Source of the DNA: Tridacna crocea
Taxonomy: Eukaryota; Mollusca; Bivalvia; Cardiida; Cardiidae
Reading direction: 5' to 3'
NCBI GenBank assembly: GCA_943736015.1
Contig: OX031058.1
Span: 24,577,001-24,641,000 of the forward strand
DNA length: 64,000 nt
Position numbers and translations under genes: made by a program. Below the pieces are notes generated by a model, which did no database searches, was not told the origin of the DNA, and worked only from the letters and a program-made list of their open reading frames with translations. Within the stretch, counting starts at the first letter, position 1, and the number at the start of each line of letters is the position of its first letter. This document shows positions 54,861 through 64,000 of the stretch, piece after piece.

Positions 54861-55174
54861 TGGGCGGCTCCAGAGGGGGGAACTGGGGGTCCGGACACTC
54901 CTGGAATTTTGGCAAAAATGTGGTTGCCAGATTCGTGAAATGGTACTGGTTTAATATTGCACAGCATTTATGTAAAATACAGCCATAACTTTAAAAAAGA
55001 AAGGTTCTAAATGTGGACACTTCCTCATGGTTAGAACTGGAAACGTTGACTTTTCTTGTAAACGGCTTACATCCACTGAAATCCGGAAACCAAAGTATCA
55101 TATAATAAGACGAGTGTGTTTTCGGTGGGACCCCCCCCCCCTGAGAAAGATATCTGGATCCGTGCTTGGAAGGG

Positions 55175-55318
55175 GTGTTGTCGAAAGATTTTGAATGCTG
55201 GTTACCGGCATATTCTCCTTTTCCCAAAAGGTTTTCCACCTTTCCCAAAACAATTTTGATTTTTTAGTCACCTTTAATTTGTCATCTGCAAGTGCTTTGA
55301 ATTTGGACTAGTTTAAAG
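55175..55318 (+). mobile_element. H1 MITE, right two thirds
   Basis: Hairpin remnant and the segment CACCTTTAATTTGTCATCTG; both ends are lost. Confidence 0.65.
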
Positions 55319-55629
55319 AGGGTAGTCCACTGGCCTAACATTGAAAGGATTCATTCTGTCTCTTGCTATTTCACAATATTTGGTCTAACATATTACCCTT
55401 GATCTTGATGGTGTAGTTTTCTTGATTGAAGGATTGTTTAACTGGTATCACATATTCATGTATTTCCTGGGTTTCTGTAGTACAAGGCTGTTGCCCTGAA
55501 GTGTCTTGCCCAGGACACTCCAATAAAAAACATAGTGTATCCAGTGACGCTTTAACTCGGAGCCTCCACTATCTTTTGGTCCACATGAAGGTGTAATTTT
55601 TTCTTTCCATACTGTATTGTCTATTTCAG

Positions 55630-55746
55630 GCAAATATCAGTACCTTAAATGTGGAGAGAACATCATATACAGTAAGCTTGGATGAATCTACAATCGCAGA
55701 TGAAAATCATTTGTTGTTAGAGACAGTCGGACAGCCAAATGCTCAG
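55630..55746 (+). pseudogene. Transposase exon 2
   Basis: 39 codons, phase 0 both ends, acceptor CTATTTCAG, donor CAG|GTTATA. It encodes an acidic linker (ANISTLNVERTSYTVSLD). There is no domain of its own; it is placed by phase and splice signals. Confidence 0.65.
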
Positions 55747-56252
55747 GTTATAATATTGTCTTTTTCTTAACTCTTTACCAGGCAAGAAATTTTTATGAAA
55801 GAGTCTGTACATAGATAACAGTTAAAATGTTACACAAAATATGCATCTTGTAGGGTTGAAAACTTTGTGGTCACTGGTACATGTATTTTTGTCTTTTCCC
55901 AAAGTTAACTTTAAATTGTCAATGTTTTAAGATTTAGAATAAATTTTGTAACATTTATAACCCATGATGTTATTTTGCATTGTGGTTGAGAAAAACTGGC
56001 AAGACTGTAGCATAGCATTTCAGAGCCCTAGCATCGAACAAAGTTTTAGTTTTGGTTGCAGATTACAAATGTTATCAAAAGTATGAAGTTTGTTTCTCCT
56101 ACTGGAGAAAGAAGTATGGAAAAAGGAGGAAATACAGAACACAAGCATTTTCTCCCTTTTTCCCTTTTTCACTCCTCAGTTTTTGATAGGTTCATAATAG
56201 ACCTGCATTCTTTGATTTGGCAAGATGAACAAATACCTAAAAAAACAGCTAG

Positions 56253-56481
56253 TTAACCCTTTACCCCATAAGGCATTTCTGTGGTATTTCTAATTGACCC
56301 TAAATAACAACAAGGATGAAGCCGTTTCTTATGTGTATATGTTACCTTTTGACAGCATAGAAAACATTGTGACAAAAGGTGAAATTGCTTGTCAGGAGCA
56401 ATTTCACCTTTTGCCACAATGTTTTCCATAGGCTCCTGCAAGCAATGAGTAGAAATGAGTATCTATGGAGTAAAGGGTTAA
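56253..56481. mobile_element. H1b variant MITE in transposase intron 2
   Basis: Ends TTAACCCTTTACCCCATAAG and GGAGTAAAGGGTTAA as in 39494-39723. The hairpin is changed on both arms (AAAGGTGAAATTGCTT/GAGCAATTTCACCTTT). It sits 73 bases before exon 3. Confidence 0.85.
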
Positions 56482-56553
56482 GGAACAAAATCAAGTCAAA
56501 AAGACTTGTGCCTTTATGACTATCATATTCCAAATCATATTTTTGTATTTCAG

Positions 56554-57856
56554 GAAAAAGCCTGCAAAAACCAAAAGGGTAGTACAGTAATAGTAAAAGA
56601 CGAACTTCAACAGCTGCTCCAAAGTATTCTAAACAAATTATCCTCCCAAGATTCTGACCCTGATCAAAACAGTATAAGGGAATTACAAGCCCTGCTGATT
56701 GTTGTGACCAAATTGCTTATGAATGTGAAAGAGCAGTTGGACTGTGTGGTTGAGTTGAGACATTATGACAGATTTTTCCTAAAAAGGTTTGAGGGAAGTG
56801 ATTTGGACATTAGGTTTTTGGACAGGATTTTACTCCTACCAGGCTTTGATGACATTCTATCATAATATACTGGAGCAGGAGGCAAAGTGTTTACAGTACT
56901 GGGGCGCAAATAACTCAACCACAAAAGATGGAGACAGTTTGAAATGTGGCAGAAAGAGAACACTTATTCCAATGGATGAAATGTTCATGACCCTAGTGAA
57001 ACTAATATACTGGAGCAGGAGGCAAAGTGTTTACAGTACTGGGGCGCAAATAACTCAACCACTAAAGATGGAGACAGTTTGAAATGTGGCAGAAAGAGAA
57101 CACTTATTCCAATGGATGAAATGTTCATGACCCTAGTGAAACTAAGGCAAGGCTCTGCCAACTTGGATCTGGCAGAGAGGTTTGGTATTAGTGAAATCCA
57201 TGTGTCACGCATATTTATTACATGGGTGAACTTTATGCACAGTGTCTTGTGCAGTTTAGACATTTGGATGTCAAGGGGAAAAATAAGGCGTAACAGTCCA
57301 AATATATTCAAGGAAATTTACCAGGATGTACGGATTATAATTGACTGTACAGAAATATCACTGGAAAGACCATCTGACTTTGAGGTACAGGCAGCAACTT
57401 ACTCCACGTACAAGAGTTGCAACACGTTGAAAGGCCTCATTGGTACAAGTCCAAATGGAATTCCGACATTCGTTTCAGATCTTTTCGAAGGGAGTATTTC
57501 TGACAATCAGATAATTTTTGATAGTGGATTGGTTGAAAAACTTCAGGAGGGAGATGCCATCATATGGCAGACCATGGATTTACTGGACGGGAGTCTCTTG
57601 CAAAACATAAAATTAGACTTGTAATCCACATTTCTTGAGCGATAAAGACCAAATGCAAATACAGAATCTTGTTGAATCTGTTTCTATTGCTCGTGTCAGA
57701 ACTCATGTTGAAAGGCTCCCGGGGCGCTTGAAGCAGTGGGTCATTTTGTCTTCTAAAGTGCCTATCACTTTTTGGAAGCACATTAATCACATCTTCCAGT
57801 TGTGTGTAATGTTGGTTTTATTTTGGCCCCCATTAGTAGATAAGGACTCTGAGTAA
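56554..57856 (+). pseudogene. Transposase exon 3: HTH and DDE catalytic core, frameshifted
   Basis: It begins after GTATTTCAG. The catalytic core is readable only by switching frame at four places. All three acidic catalytic positions can be located (DCTE, MAD, HVER), and the C-terminal NFxPPLV-like end appears as FWPPLVDKDSE before TAA. Confidence 0.85.
56863..57142 (+). repeat. 140-bp direct tandem duplication inside the transposase
   Basis: Copies 56863-57002 and 57003-57142 are identical but for one base (56923 A, 57063 T). The unit covers the codons from ILEQEAKC to FMTLVKL. 140 is not a multiple of three, so the duplication itself shifts the frame. Confidence 0.97.
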
Positions 57857-57875
57857 ATTGATGAGTGAGTGCAGA

Positions 57876-57924
57876 ACCATTCTAAGTGCCTATACATGTA
57901 CATTGTATAGGCACTTAGAATGGT
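57876..57924. terminator. Perfect 20-bp-arm hairpin between the convergent transposon genes
   Basis: Arms ACCATTCTAAGTGCCTATAC (57876-57895) and its exact complement (57905-57924) enclose a 9-base loop. It begins 20 bases after the transposase stop. Its type is uncertain: it may be a 3'-end or bidirectional-terminator-like structure, or a small insertion. Confidence 0.5.
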
Positions 57925-58130
57925 ATTGAACTCATCCAACAAAATGGTCATGATACATGTACTTTTCAACAGAATTATGAATGCAGAGCAGTCATTATTT
58001 AACAAAGTGAACTTGTCATCTGCAGATACAATTTTGACAAAGGTCTGAAATTTTGTCGTCTGGTAAAGATTTGAACCTTTATCCTGCAATGCCAACTGTC
58101 AACTCCTCTTGGAAAACTTTAAAGTTTTAA

Positions 58131-58298
58131 TTAACCCTTTCCCAAACAAGCTCTGGTTTTTACTTGTCTGCCATACAAATCTTTTGAAAATACTGTGGGA
58201 AAGGAGAAATTGCTTGTAATGAGTGAAACTTAAAATTATCGTCTGCAAGCCCTTTCAATTGAGAAGAGTCTAAAATTTGTCGTTTGGGACAGGGTTAA
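58131..58298 (+). mobile_element. H1 MITE with internal deletion
   Basis: Both ends are good (TTAACCCTTTCCCAAAC, GTTTGGGACAGGGTTAA); the second hairpin arm is missing. Confidence 0.8.
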
Positions 58299-58571
58299 TA
58301 ATTAATCTTTCTGTGCAAATGTGTTCCATTTTTACCCACCTATTACTTGTCAGTAAAACAAATGTTAGCTATTAAAGGTTTCTCTGGAAAAGGGAAAAGC
58401 ATCCACCTTCATAAATCTGACTGCAGGCTAACCAGAGTCTAAATTTTCACTTACATTTTATTTCCATTTTCATCAGGACAAATGTTTTGAAGAAGTAACA
58501 ATTACTAAATTTCAAAATTTTTTATTAAAATGGCACATTTTATAAACATGGTAAGTGTTGTGAATTTCAAT

Positions 58572-58792
58572 CTATTACCACACAGTCCTGAATTAAGCAT
58601 TCCACTATAAGAAACTTTTGAAAACATTGTGGAAAGATAGAAAAAATGCTGGTAACCAGCATTTTCTCCCTTTCCAAGTTTCCTTTCTTTAGATGAGAGA
58701 CAAATTTCATATTTCATTGACATTTTATTTGTGATCTGCTAATGCTTTCAAAGTGAGTAAGTCTACAATTCTGTCATCTAGTAAAATAAATT
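58572..58792 (+). mobile_element. H1 MITE, diverged
   Basis: ATTACCACACAGTCC left end; the hairpin is still paired around GGTAACC. Confidence 0.7.
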
Positions 58793-58905
58793 ATGTGTCA
58801 ACTTTCCTTAGTCTTTTTTACATAATACATGTATTTTATGTTTATCAGTGAAAGTCTTAAATGGAAGAAAAAATGCATAATTGTAGACATTGTGGACATC
58901 TTAAA

Positions 58906-59252
58906 TTAACACATTACCAAACAACCTTGAGTTTTAATTATCATAAGAAAGAAAGCTCTTGAAAACTTTGTGAGAAAAGGAGGAAATGCTGGTTACCAGT
59001 AGTTTCTATTTTCTCACAAGTGCTCTGGGTTTTACCAAACGACAAATTTTTAGATTTGTCCAAATTCAAAGCATTGGCAGACGACAATATAAACATGATT
59101 CAAAAACTGAAACTTGACTTTAGATGTGTAGAAAAAATTTTGGGAAAAGGAGAAAATGCTGGTTACCAGCATTTTCTCCTTTTCCTGCGATGTTTTCAGA
59201 GGGCTGCTTCCTCTGTGTTGTAAAAACCAGGGATTGTTTGGTAGAGGGTTAA
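58906..59252. mobile_element. Two adjoining H1 MITEs in opposite orientation
   Basis: A diverged plus copy (58906 to about 59030) abuts a good minus copy (about 59031-59252, TTTACCAAACGACAAAT to GGTAGAGGGTTAA). Confidence 0.8.
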
Positions 59253-59269
59253 ATGCAAATTCTTTGTTC

Positions 59270-59393
59270 TAACACATAGCATACAATCCCATCTTTTAAC
59301 ACTCCTTAGAAAAAAGGCTTTTCGAAAAAATTGTAGGAAAAGGAAATAGTAATGGAAACATTTTCTCCTTTTCCCACAATGTTTTCTACCACT
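59270..59393 (+). mobile_element. H1 MITE, truncated after the hairpin
   Basis: It runs from ACACATAGCATACAATCCC to TTTCTACCACTC and then passes directly into the end of the YqaJ exon. Confidence 0.75.
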
Positions 59394-59410
59394 CAAGACC
59401 TATTTTCATC

Positions 59411-60121
59411 CTTTTTTTATAAAACCCCTGTGCTACCAAAGTAGGTACAATGTTCATTGTGTGGAAGTCCAACAACTTTTCTTTCACTTTTTCCAAAAAA
59501 CTTGGATCAAAGTTCACACGAAGTATCAAAACTTCCTCATCTTCTTTAGTGAAAAGAACAAAGTCACACCATCTTCGTTTCGTCACTCCCATTTGCATTT
59601 GAATTTAATAGTAATGATAATGGCTTTCTTTCATAATGATTGTTTCTCCAACTGCTTTAAGTGAAAACTGGCTAGAAACCTTTTTCTTTCAATGGCTTCT
59701 TTAGGAGAAATATCTCTACAAGAATAAATACACTTAATTTCAACCAATCCATGTGGATCTTTCTCTGAAGGATCTGTAATCAGGCCATCAGGACTAATGT
59801 AGCAGCAAGCTGCCCAAATTCCAAATCAACAAACAAACCACACCCACAGACTGTTATATTTACACCTTGTGCTGCTTTCTGCTGCTTGTATTTAAGGACA
59901 ACAACTTCATTATCTATCCCATATTTGACAGCTGGAATGGATGTCAATTTTGGTTTTCTTATCTGAATAATATCTTTAACTAGGGTTCCAATATCTCCCT
60001 TTCCGACAAACTTTTTGGCCTTGCTTGCTGTAATCCTGTCTTTCTTGTGCCTGAACCACAATGGGTTTTTTACTTGTCCATGAGTTTGCTTTTCGATTTC
60101 TTTCTGTCATGCCTCTGTGAC
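59411..60121 (-). pseudogene. YqaJ-like nuclease exon, with TGA, TAA and two frameshifts
   Basis: It starts after CTTTATAG. The TGA four codons in (60109-60107) could be a CpG-decayed CGA. The nuclease motifs are spread over three frames. Similarity fades at about 59411, where the sequence turns into a truncated hairpin element. Confidence 0.82.
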
Positions 60122-60169
60122 CTATAAAGGCAATAAATTAGCTGTTTTCATTTATCAACTGCTTTCAAG

Positions 60170-60385
60170 TTAACTCTTTATCACACAATCCCGACTTTTA
60201 ATGACCCTGAGAAAGAAACCTTTTAGAAAACCCTATGGGAAAAGGAGAAAATGCTGGTAACCAGCATTTCATCCTTTTCACACACTGTTTTTGACCCTGT
60301 TGGAAAAAAAATCAACCTTTTTCTTTCTTTACTAAACCTAATGTAAAATATTGCAGATGAAAAATGTTGCTTGCTTAAAGATTTG
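60170..60385 (+). mobile_element. H1 MITE, right end lost
   Basis: TTAACTCTTTATCACACAATC left end; hairpin with scattered mismatches. Confidence 0.75.
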
Positions 60386-60391
60386 ATCTCT

Positions 60392-60621
60392 TTAACCCTT
60401 TACCAAACAATCCCTGGTTTTCAGGACTCCAGAGGCAGAAGTTGTTTGAAAACATTGTGGGAAAAGAAGAAAATGCTGGTAACCAGCATTTTCTCCTTTT
60501 CCCACAATGTTTTCTACCCTTCACAAATTAAATTTCATTTTTTTTGTCACATTAATTTTGTTGTCTGCAAAAGCTTTCAATTTGGACAAGTCTAAAACTT
60601 TGTCGTTCTGTAAGGAGTTAA
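60392..60621 (+). mobile_element. H1 MITE, complete copy
   Basis: TTAACCCTTTACCAAACAATC left end and CTGTAAGGAGTTAA right end. Confidence 0.9.
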
Positions 60622-60655
60622 CAGAACTTTATGTTAACTTTCTTACTGAGGTCAT

Positions 60656-60886
60656 TTAATCCATTACCACACTATCCCTACTTTTGACGATCCTGAGAAA
60701 GAAGCCTTTAGAAAACATTGTGGGAAAAGGAGAAAATGCTGGTTACCAGCATTTTCTCCTTTTCCCACAATGTTTTCTACCCTTCACAACACAAATTTCA
60801 AATTTTCAGTCATTTTTATTTTGTTGTCTGCAATAATTGCTATCGATTTGGACCAGCCTAAAATATTGTCCTTTTGTGATGAGTTA
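60656..60886 (+). mobile_element. H1 MITE, complete copy
   Basis: CCATTACCACACTATCC subtype with a perfect hairpin; ends 52 bases from a SWIM/YqaJ exon donor. Confidence 0.9.
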
Positions 60887-60937
60887 AACTGAGGTTGTTG
60901 ATAAAAAATTATAAGATAAAGTCTTATATGTAAATAC

Positions 60938-61033
60938 CTTAAGTTTTTGACAAACTATTTCCTCTGGAAGCTGATGAGTATTAATCCTCTCTTCTTCACT
61001 TTCACTAGCAGTATCAGTGCTTGAGTTAAGAAT
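60938..61033 (-). pseudogene. SWIM/YqaJ gene exon, acidic linker
   Basis: 32 codons, phase 0 both ends, acceptor TCTTCAG, donor AAG|GTATTT. It encodes SSTDTASESEEERINTHQ and then PEEIVCQKLK. Confidence 0.7.
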
Positions 61034-61471
61034 CTGAAGAAAATAAATTAAATAGTTTTTCATGTATGTTGGGTTATTTTTTATCCTTTTTATCCTTTGC
61101 TTTTCATTCTAACCTTCACAATGCTAAAATCAAGTAAACTTGCTTTTACCATCAGTGCAGATCAAGATCAGACTACACAGAGCATGCAGACTAATCTTTG
61201 ATCTATATTGTCCAATACCTTACTACAGGTTATGGTTGAAACAACCTTGCACAATGTTTGAAAAAAGTTCATCATGTTTACCCAGCATTGTAAATGTTGA
61301 CAAAAGTCAACGTAAATGTTAAAGAATACATTTGTCAACCACCTGAAAGATTGGCACAGTGCTGTCCCTGTGATTATTTTCAACAACGAAAAAGACACTG
61401 CATGTAAATGTTACTTATTTCAAAGAAGCTCCAAGAATGGTTTTCGTCAATGTTGAAATTTTAGTGCTTAC

Positions 61472-61635
61472 CATCAGCAAGTCTGTTTCATGAGGTAATT
61501 GCTTCAAGTCTTCTTTTAAGGCACTGGTATCTAAGATGGCCTTTTTCATTCGTACACTGTACCCATCATAGTTTTCAAGAGGTCTTTTTCGTCGTACAGA
61601 GCGTCCAAATACATGTTTTTGGACAACACGAACAC
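61472..61635 (-). pseudogene. SWIM/YqaJ gene exon, linker
   Basis: 164 nt, acceptor ATTTCAG, donor GTAAGC. It encodes VRVVQKHVFGRSVRRKRPL and an Asp/Glu-Leu-rich end (ETDLLM). No known domain. Confidence 0.7.
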
Positions 61636-61757
61636 CTGAAATGGAAGAATCAGATTTTTTGTAAAAATGTTGAAAGAACACAGTTTGATTAGCATGGATC
61701 TTTTGCTCACCAAACATTTTGGTTTCCATTCTTAGTCCAAGTTTATTTCAAAATGCA

Positions 61758-61860
61758 TAACAGGGTTGGTGAGGCTCAGTGGTTAAAGCTTGTAATCTCA
61801 GACCTGTGAGGTATTGTGGTCACACTGATTGTGGTTCAAAGTTTCAAGTCCCAACAACAG
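61758..61860 (+). mobile_element. tRNA-like SINE head
   Basis: GGCTCAGTGGTTAAAGCTTG resembles box A and TTTCAAGTCCCAACAAC box B, too far apart and too degenerate for a working tRNA. Confidence 0.45.
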
Positions 61861-62054
61861 ACCTTCTGGTCACATGAGAAATATAAAATGAAAAAAAAAT
61901 TGTCGAAAGCGGCAGCAAACATTATAAATACACTTCGAAAGCGATGCAAAGCATCACACAAATGTCACAAATTTTCAGAACAAATGGGGAAAGCTTCTGA
62001 TGTTTGTTGTAGTACTGTACACATTGTATAATGAAAATGCACAAGACCTCTATT

Positions 62055-62190
62055 TTAACTCTACCACACAATCCCGAGTTTAAACAACCCAAACAAAGAA
62101 GCATTTTGAAAACATTGTGGGAAAAGGAGAAAATGCTGATAACCAGCATTTTCTCCATTTCCCGCATTGTTTTCTACCCTATCAAAGACA
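62055..62190 (+). mobile_element. H1 MITE, truncated after the hairpin
   Basis: TTAACTCTACCACACAATCC to TTTCTACCCTATC. Third copy that ends at this same internal point. Confidence 0.75.
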
Positions 62191-62235
62191 TTTTATAGAT
62201 TTCTTATCACAACTGGACAATGTAAAAAAAAATAC

Positions 62236-62873
62236 CTGTTTTTATGGGTTTGGTTAGCTTCTTTGCTTTTCTTGAAGGCTGGTGCCATTTCTGTTCCTTG
62301 GAAGTGCAGCTTTCTGGTGCATCATTTAAAGATTCTTGAAAGTCCAATAGGCCAAAAAGTACAATGGCTATATGATTGCACTTTCCTCCAAGTCCTGCTG
62401 CACATTTGCACTTTCCTTTCATAACTTCACCAGTGCTGTTTTTTAAAACTAAATCTGTTTGAAATGTCTTGCTCTTGTATGATGACAACACCATTCCACT
62501 GACATGTGTGTAGTCTTCCAGTTTATTATATTTTACATCACTTACATGACCAGATTTAAAAAAGTTAAAACCTTTCCTCAGTGGTTTCTGGGCAACAGGC
62601 AAATCTGTGATTGTAACAGAGTCTTCATTGTCAGAGTCTGCAGCATGAACTATCATTAATTTTCTTTTAACTAGATAGTCAACTATGCAAGCATAGTTGA
62701 AACCTCTTGGAATAGAACCCATATTTGTTGTCCAGTTTCTCAGTAATGGAAGTGGAAAATTAATATCTTTACGGATTCCGCAGTCTGCCTCAGTTAACAC
62801 ATTCTGACTACATTCTGATCCATCCAGGTCAACAACAAACTTTGAAAGTCCATTCTCTTGAAGATCTTTCACC
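62236..62873 (-). pseudogene. SWIM zinc-finger exon
   Basis: 638 nt, open throughout. It starts with one base of a split codon, so an upstream exon is required. The SWIM motif lies about two thirds along. It ends ACAG|GTATTT, leaving one base of a Gly codon. This exon by itself shows no lesion. Confidence 0.88.
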
Positions 62874-62880
62874 CTGAAAT

Positions 62881-63254
62881 ATCAAACAATGCACAATATT
62901 TTAAAAGTTATTCTGTACATCAAGTGTAGAATGTTACTAGTCCTAGCTTCTATGTGATAGGCTTTTCAAGTTATAAGTATGCTAGCCTATAGTTAGATAT
63001 ATTTATAAATAAATAAATCATTAATAAATGCCGTTTACAGGTGTTAAATTTATTAATAACAGCTGAATGGGAATCTAGTGCATATTGCTTAAGTTTGCAT
63101 ATGCTGAAGTCATCTTTTTCCACATTGGTTTAGACCAAATACAGAAAATATTCTTGTGGAAAATAACTAGAGGCGCTTGAGCACCTGTATCGCTCCACAG
63201 GCCTGATTTTTCTGTAACGGTGAAGAGAAGTTTTTAACAATTACCATTCATTAC
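62881..63254. other. Right flank of the SWIM exon
   Basis: No upstream exon, inverted end or palindromic array matching 53548-53828 was found. AGGCGCTTGAGCACCTGTAT at 63172 looks like a piece of a common dispersed repeat. Confidence 0.45.
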
Positions 63255-63448
63255 TGCATTTTAAGAAAAAAGGCTATGAAAAACATTGTGAGAAAAGAAG
63301 AAAATAAAAGTAACCTGCATTTTCTTAGTTTTACACAATAATTTCTACCCTTTTTGATACAAGTTTTACTAATTTGAAGATTTATGTTGTCTGCAACATC
63401 TTTCAATTATGGCCAGTTATAAAGATTTTGTCGTCTGGTTATAGTTAA
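63255..63448 (+). mobile_element. H1 MITE, diverged, sharing its right TTAA
   Basis: Decayed hairpin; right end TCTGGTTATAGTTAA. Confidence 0.65.
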
Positions 63449-63648
63449 CTCATTACCAAACGACAACATTTTAGGGTTGCCCAAATGGAAAGCATTTGTA
63501 GATGAAAAAATAAAAGTGACTGAAAATTTGAAAGTTGTTCTGTGAAGGGTAGATAACATTGTGGGAAAAGGTTACCAGCATTTTCTCCTTTTCCCACAAT
63601 CTTTTCTAAAGTCTTCTTTGTCAGGGATCAGTTTGATTGGATAACAAA
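63445..63648 (-). mobile_element. H1 MITE, hairpin shortened
   Basis: TTAACTCATTACCAAACGAC left end. The first arm lost GAGAAAATGCTG; the right end is eroded. Confidence 0.75.
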
Positions 63649-63797
63649 ATGCCTTATCACAACAGTAAAGCCCTGTCCCTCTTTGTACTAGGTCACCAGT
63701 AGGTCAACAAACCTTTACCAGAACTACATGTAATCAAAGTGCAGAGGTTCTCTTGTTTTATATGAAAAGGATTATAGATTATGTAAAGCAACCATCT

Positions 63798-64000
63798 TTA
63801 ACTCTTTACCAAACGACAAAATTTGGGATGTGACCAAACTGAAAGCATTTGCAGACAACAAATTAAACATTGATGAAATGATTATTTCTCTCTTTGATGG
63901 AGTAGAAAACACTGAGGGAAAAGGAGAAAATGCTGATTACCAGCATTTTCTCCTTTTCCAAGAGTGTTTTCCAAAGACTTCTTCTTTAGGGTCGTTAAAA
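63798..64000 (-). mobile_element. H1 MITE, runs off the window
   Basis: TTAACTCTTTACCAAACGAC left end with a full hairpin; the right end lies beyond base 64000. Confidence 0.85.

Larger units (their letters stand above)
53899..57856 (+). pseudogene. THAP-domain DDE transposase (DDE_4-like), broken
   Basis: Exons: 53899-54300, 55630-55746 and 56554-57856, all GT/AG and phase 0. Exon 1 has a THAP zinc finger (Cys7, Cys11, Cys54, His57; Trp35; PTIF after the last ligand) and a basic tail. Exon 2 is an acidic linker. Exon 3 has the GSDLDIRF-type entry, a helix-turn-helix (ANLDLAERFGISEIHVSRIF), the first catalytic Asp in IIIDCTEI, SDLFEGSISD, the second Asp in an MAD-x-GF motif and the Glu in RTHVER. 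Damage: TAG at 54133-54135; an extra T in the run 56815-56819; a 140-bp tandem duplication (56863-57142); a 2-base gain near 57562; a 1-base loss near 57625. Four or more lesions argue for a dead copy rather than one sequencing error, though indels in a long-read assembly could add some. Confidence 0.85.
53548..62873. mobile_element. Decayed ISL2EU/IS4EU-type DNA transposon (THAP-DDE transposase plus SWIM/YqaJ gene)
   Basis: Two convergent multi-exon genes sit within 9 kb: a THAP-domain DDE transposase (plus strand, 53899-57856) and a gene with a SWIM zinc finger and a YqaJ-like nuclease (minus strand, 62873 to about 59411). To my knowledge this pairing is characteristic of the ISL2EU (IS4EU) superfamily. 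Both genes carry stops and frameshifts, and their introns hold many short palindromic elements. The left limit is set at the palindromic array beginning 53548, though minisatellite 53345-53410 could also belong. The right limit is unknown: the SWIM exon begins with a split codon, so at least one more exon lies to the right. Terminal inverted repeats and target duplications could not be matched because the right end is probably outside. Confidence 0.75.
59411..62873 (-). pseudogene. SWIM zinc finger/YqaJ-like nuclease gene of the ISL2EU-type transposon, broken
   Basis: Exons, in transcript order: 62873-62236, 61635-61472, 61033-60938 and 60121 to about 59411; the 5' end is missing. The first exon carries a SWIM motif (CKC...CNH in KGKCKCAAGLGGKCNHIAI). 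The last carries a YqaJ/lambda-exonuclease-type core: KNPLWF, then RITASKAKKF, SPDG and GLVEIKC (metal-binding D and E-x-K), and a downstream QMQMGVTKRRWCDF segment. Phases match across all introns. Damage in the last exon: TGA at 60109-60107, TAA at 59607-59605, frameshifts near 59800 and 59630. In this superfamily the second protein is thought to help process or recombine transposon DNA; that role is inference. The left end merges into a truncated palindromic element. Confidence 0.85.

Noticed and set aside
61758-61860. Possible tRNA gene
   Set aside because: A- and B-box-like words are present but spacing and stems do not fold as a tRNA; better seen as a SINE head.

Overview
This is a window of an AT-rich, intron-rich, repeat-dense animal nuclear genome. 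I read it as a mollusc, most likely a bivalve. The grounds are Rab and two-pore-channel genes with small exons, a secreted Kunitz protein, tRNA-derived SINEs, and dispersed palindromic elements of a kind I associate with bivalve genomes. The species call is inference. No rRNA or functional tRNA gene, prokaryotic operon or CRISPR array was seen.

Layout. (1) 1-17958, minus strand: the N-terminal part of a two-pore channel (TPC) gene. Six exons join in frame: a 176-residue disordered N-terminus, then segments S1 to S5 of domain I, leaving the window at base 1. Its introns are full of transposon relics, and an IS630/Tc1-mariner relic (18162-19150) lies just upstream of its start. (2) 19-30 kb: no recognised cellular gene. 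It holds a non-LTR reverse transcriptase tail, three diverged tandem copies of a ~640-bp unit, a tetranucleotide array and several hairpin elements. (3) 30872-34948, minus strand: a two-exon gene for a 919-residue secreted protein with two tandem Kunitz domains, Gly/Ser-rich stretches and eight repeats that look like degenerate EF-hands. (4) 35-46 kb: repeats, including a perfect 200-bp tandem duplication and a ~140-bp tandem array. (5) 46145-51252, minus strand: the 3' five exons of a Rab32/38/29-type GTPase, two of them only 33 and 28 nt long. (6) 53.5-62.9 kb: a large decayed DNA transposon of the ISL2EU/IS4EU type. A THAP-DDE transposase (plus strand) faces a SWIM zinc finger/YqaJ-nuclease gene (minus strand), preceded on the left by a 13-unit palindromic array. 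Both genes carry stops and frameshifts.

The whole window is seeded with about fifty copies or pieces of one ~230-bp element. It ends in TTAA-CCCTTTACC and has a ~64-bp near-perfect hairpin in the middle (piggyBac-like non-autonomous element, inferred). Several copies carry matching changes on both hairpin arms, and some sit head to tail sharing one TTAA. At least seven other repeat families are described below.

Gene models were built by eye from splice signals, phase and protein similarity. Family names rest on remembered motifs, not on searches.
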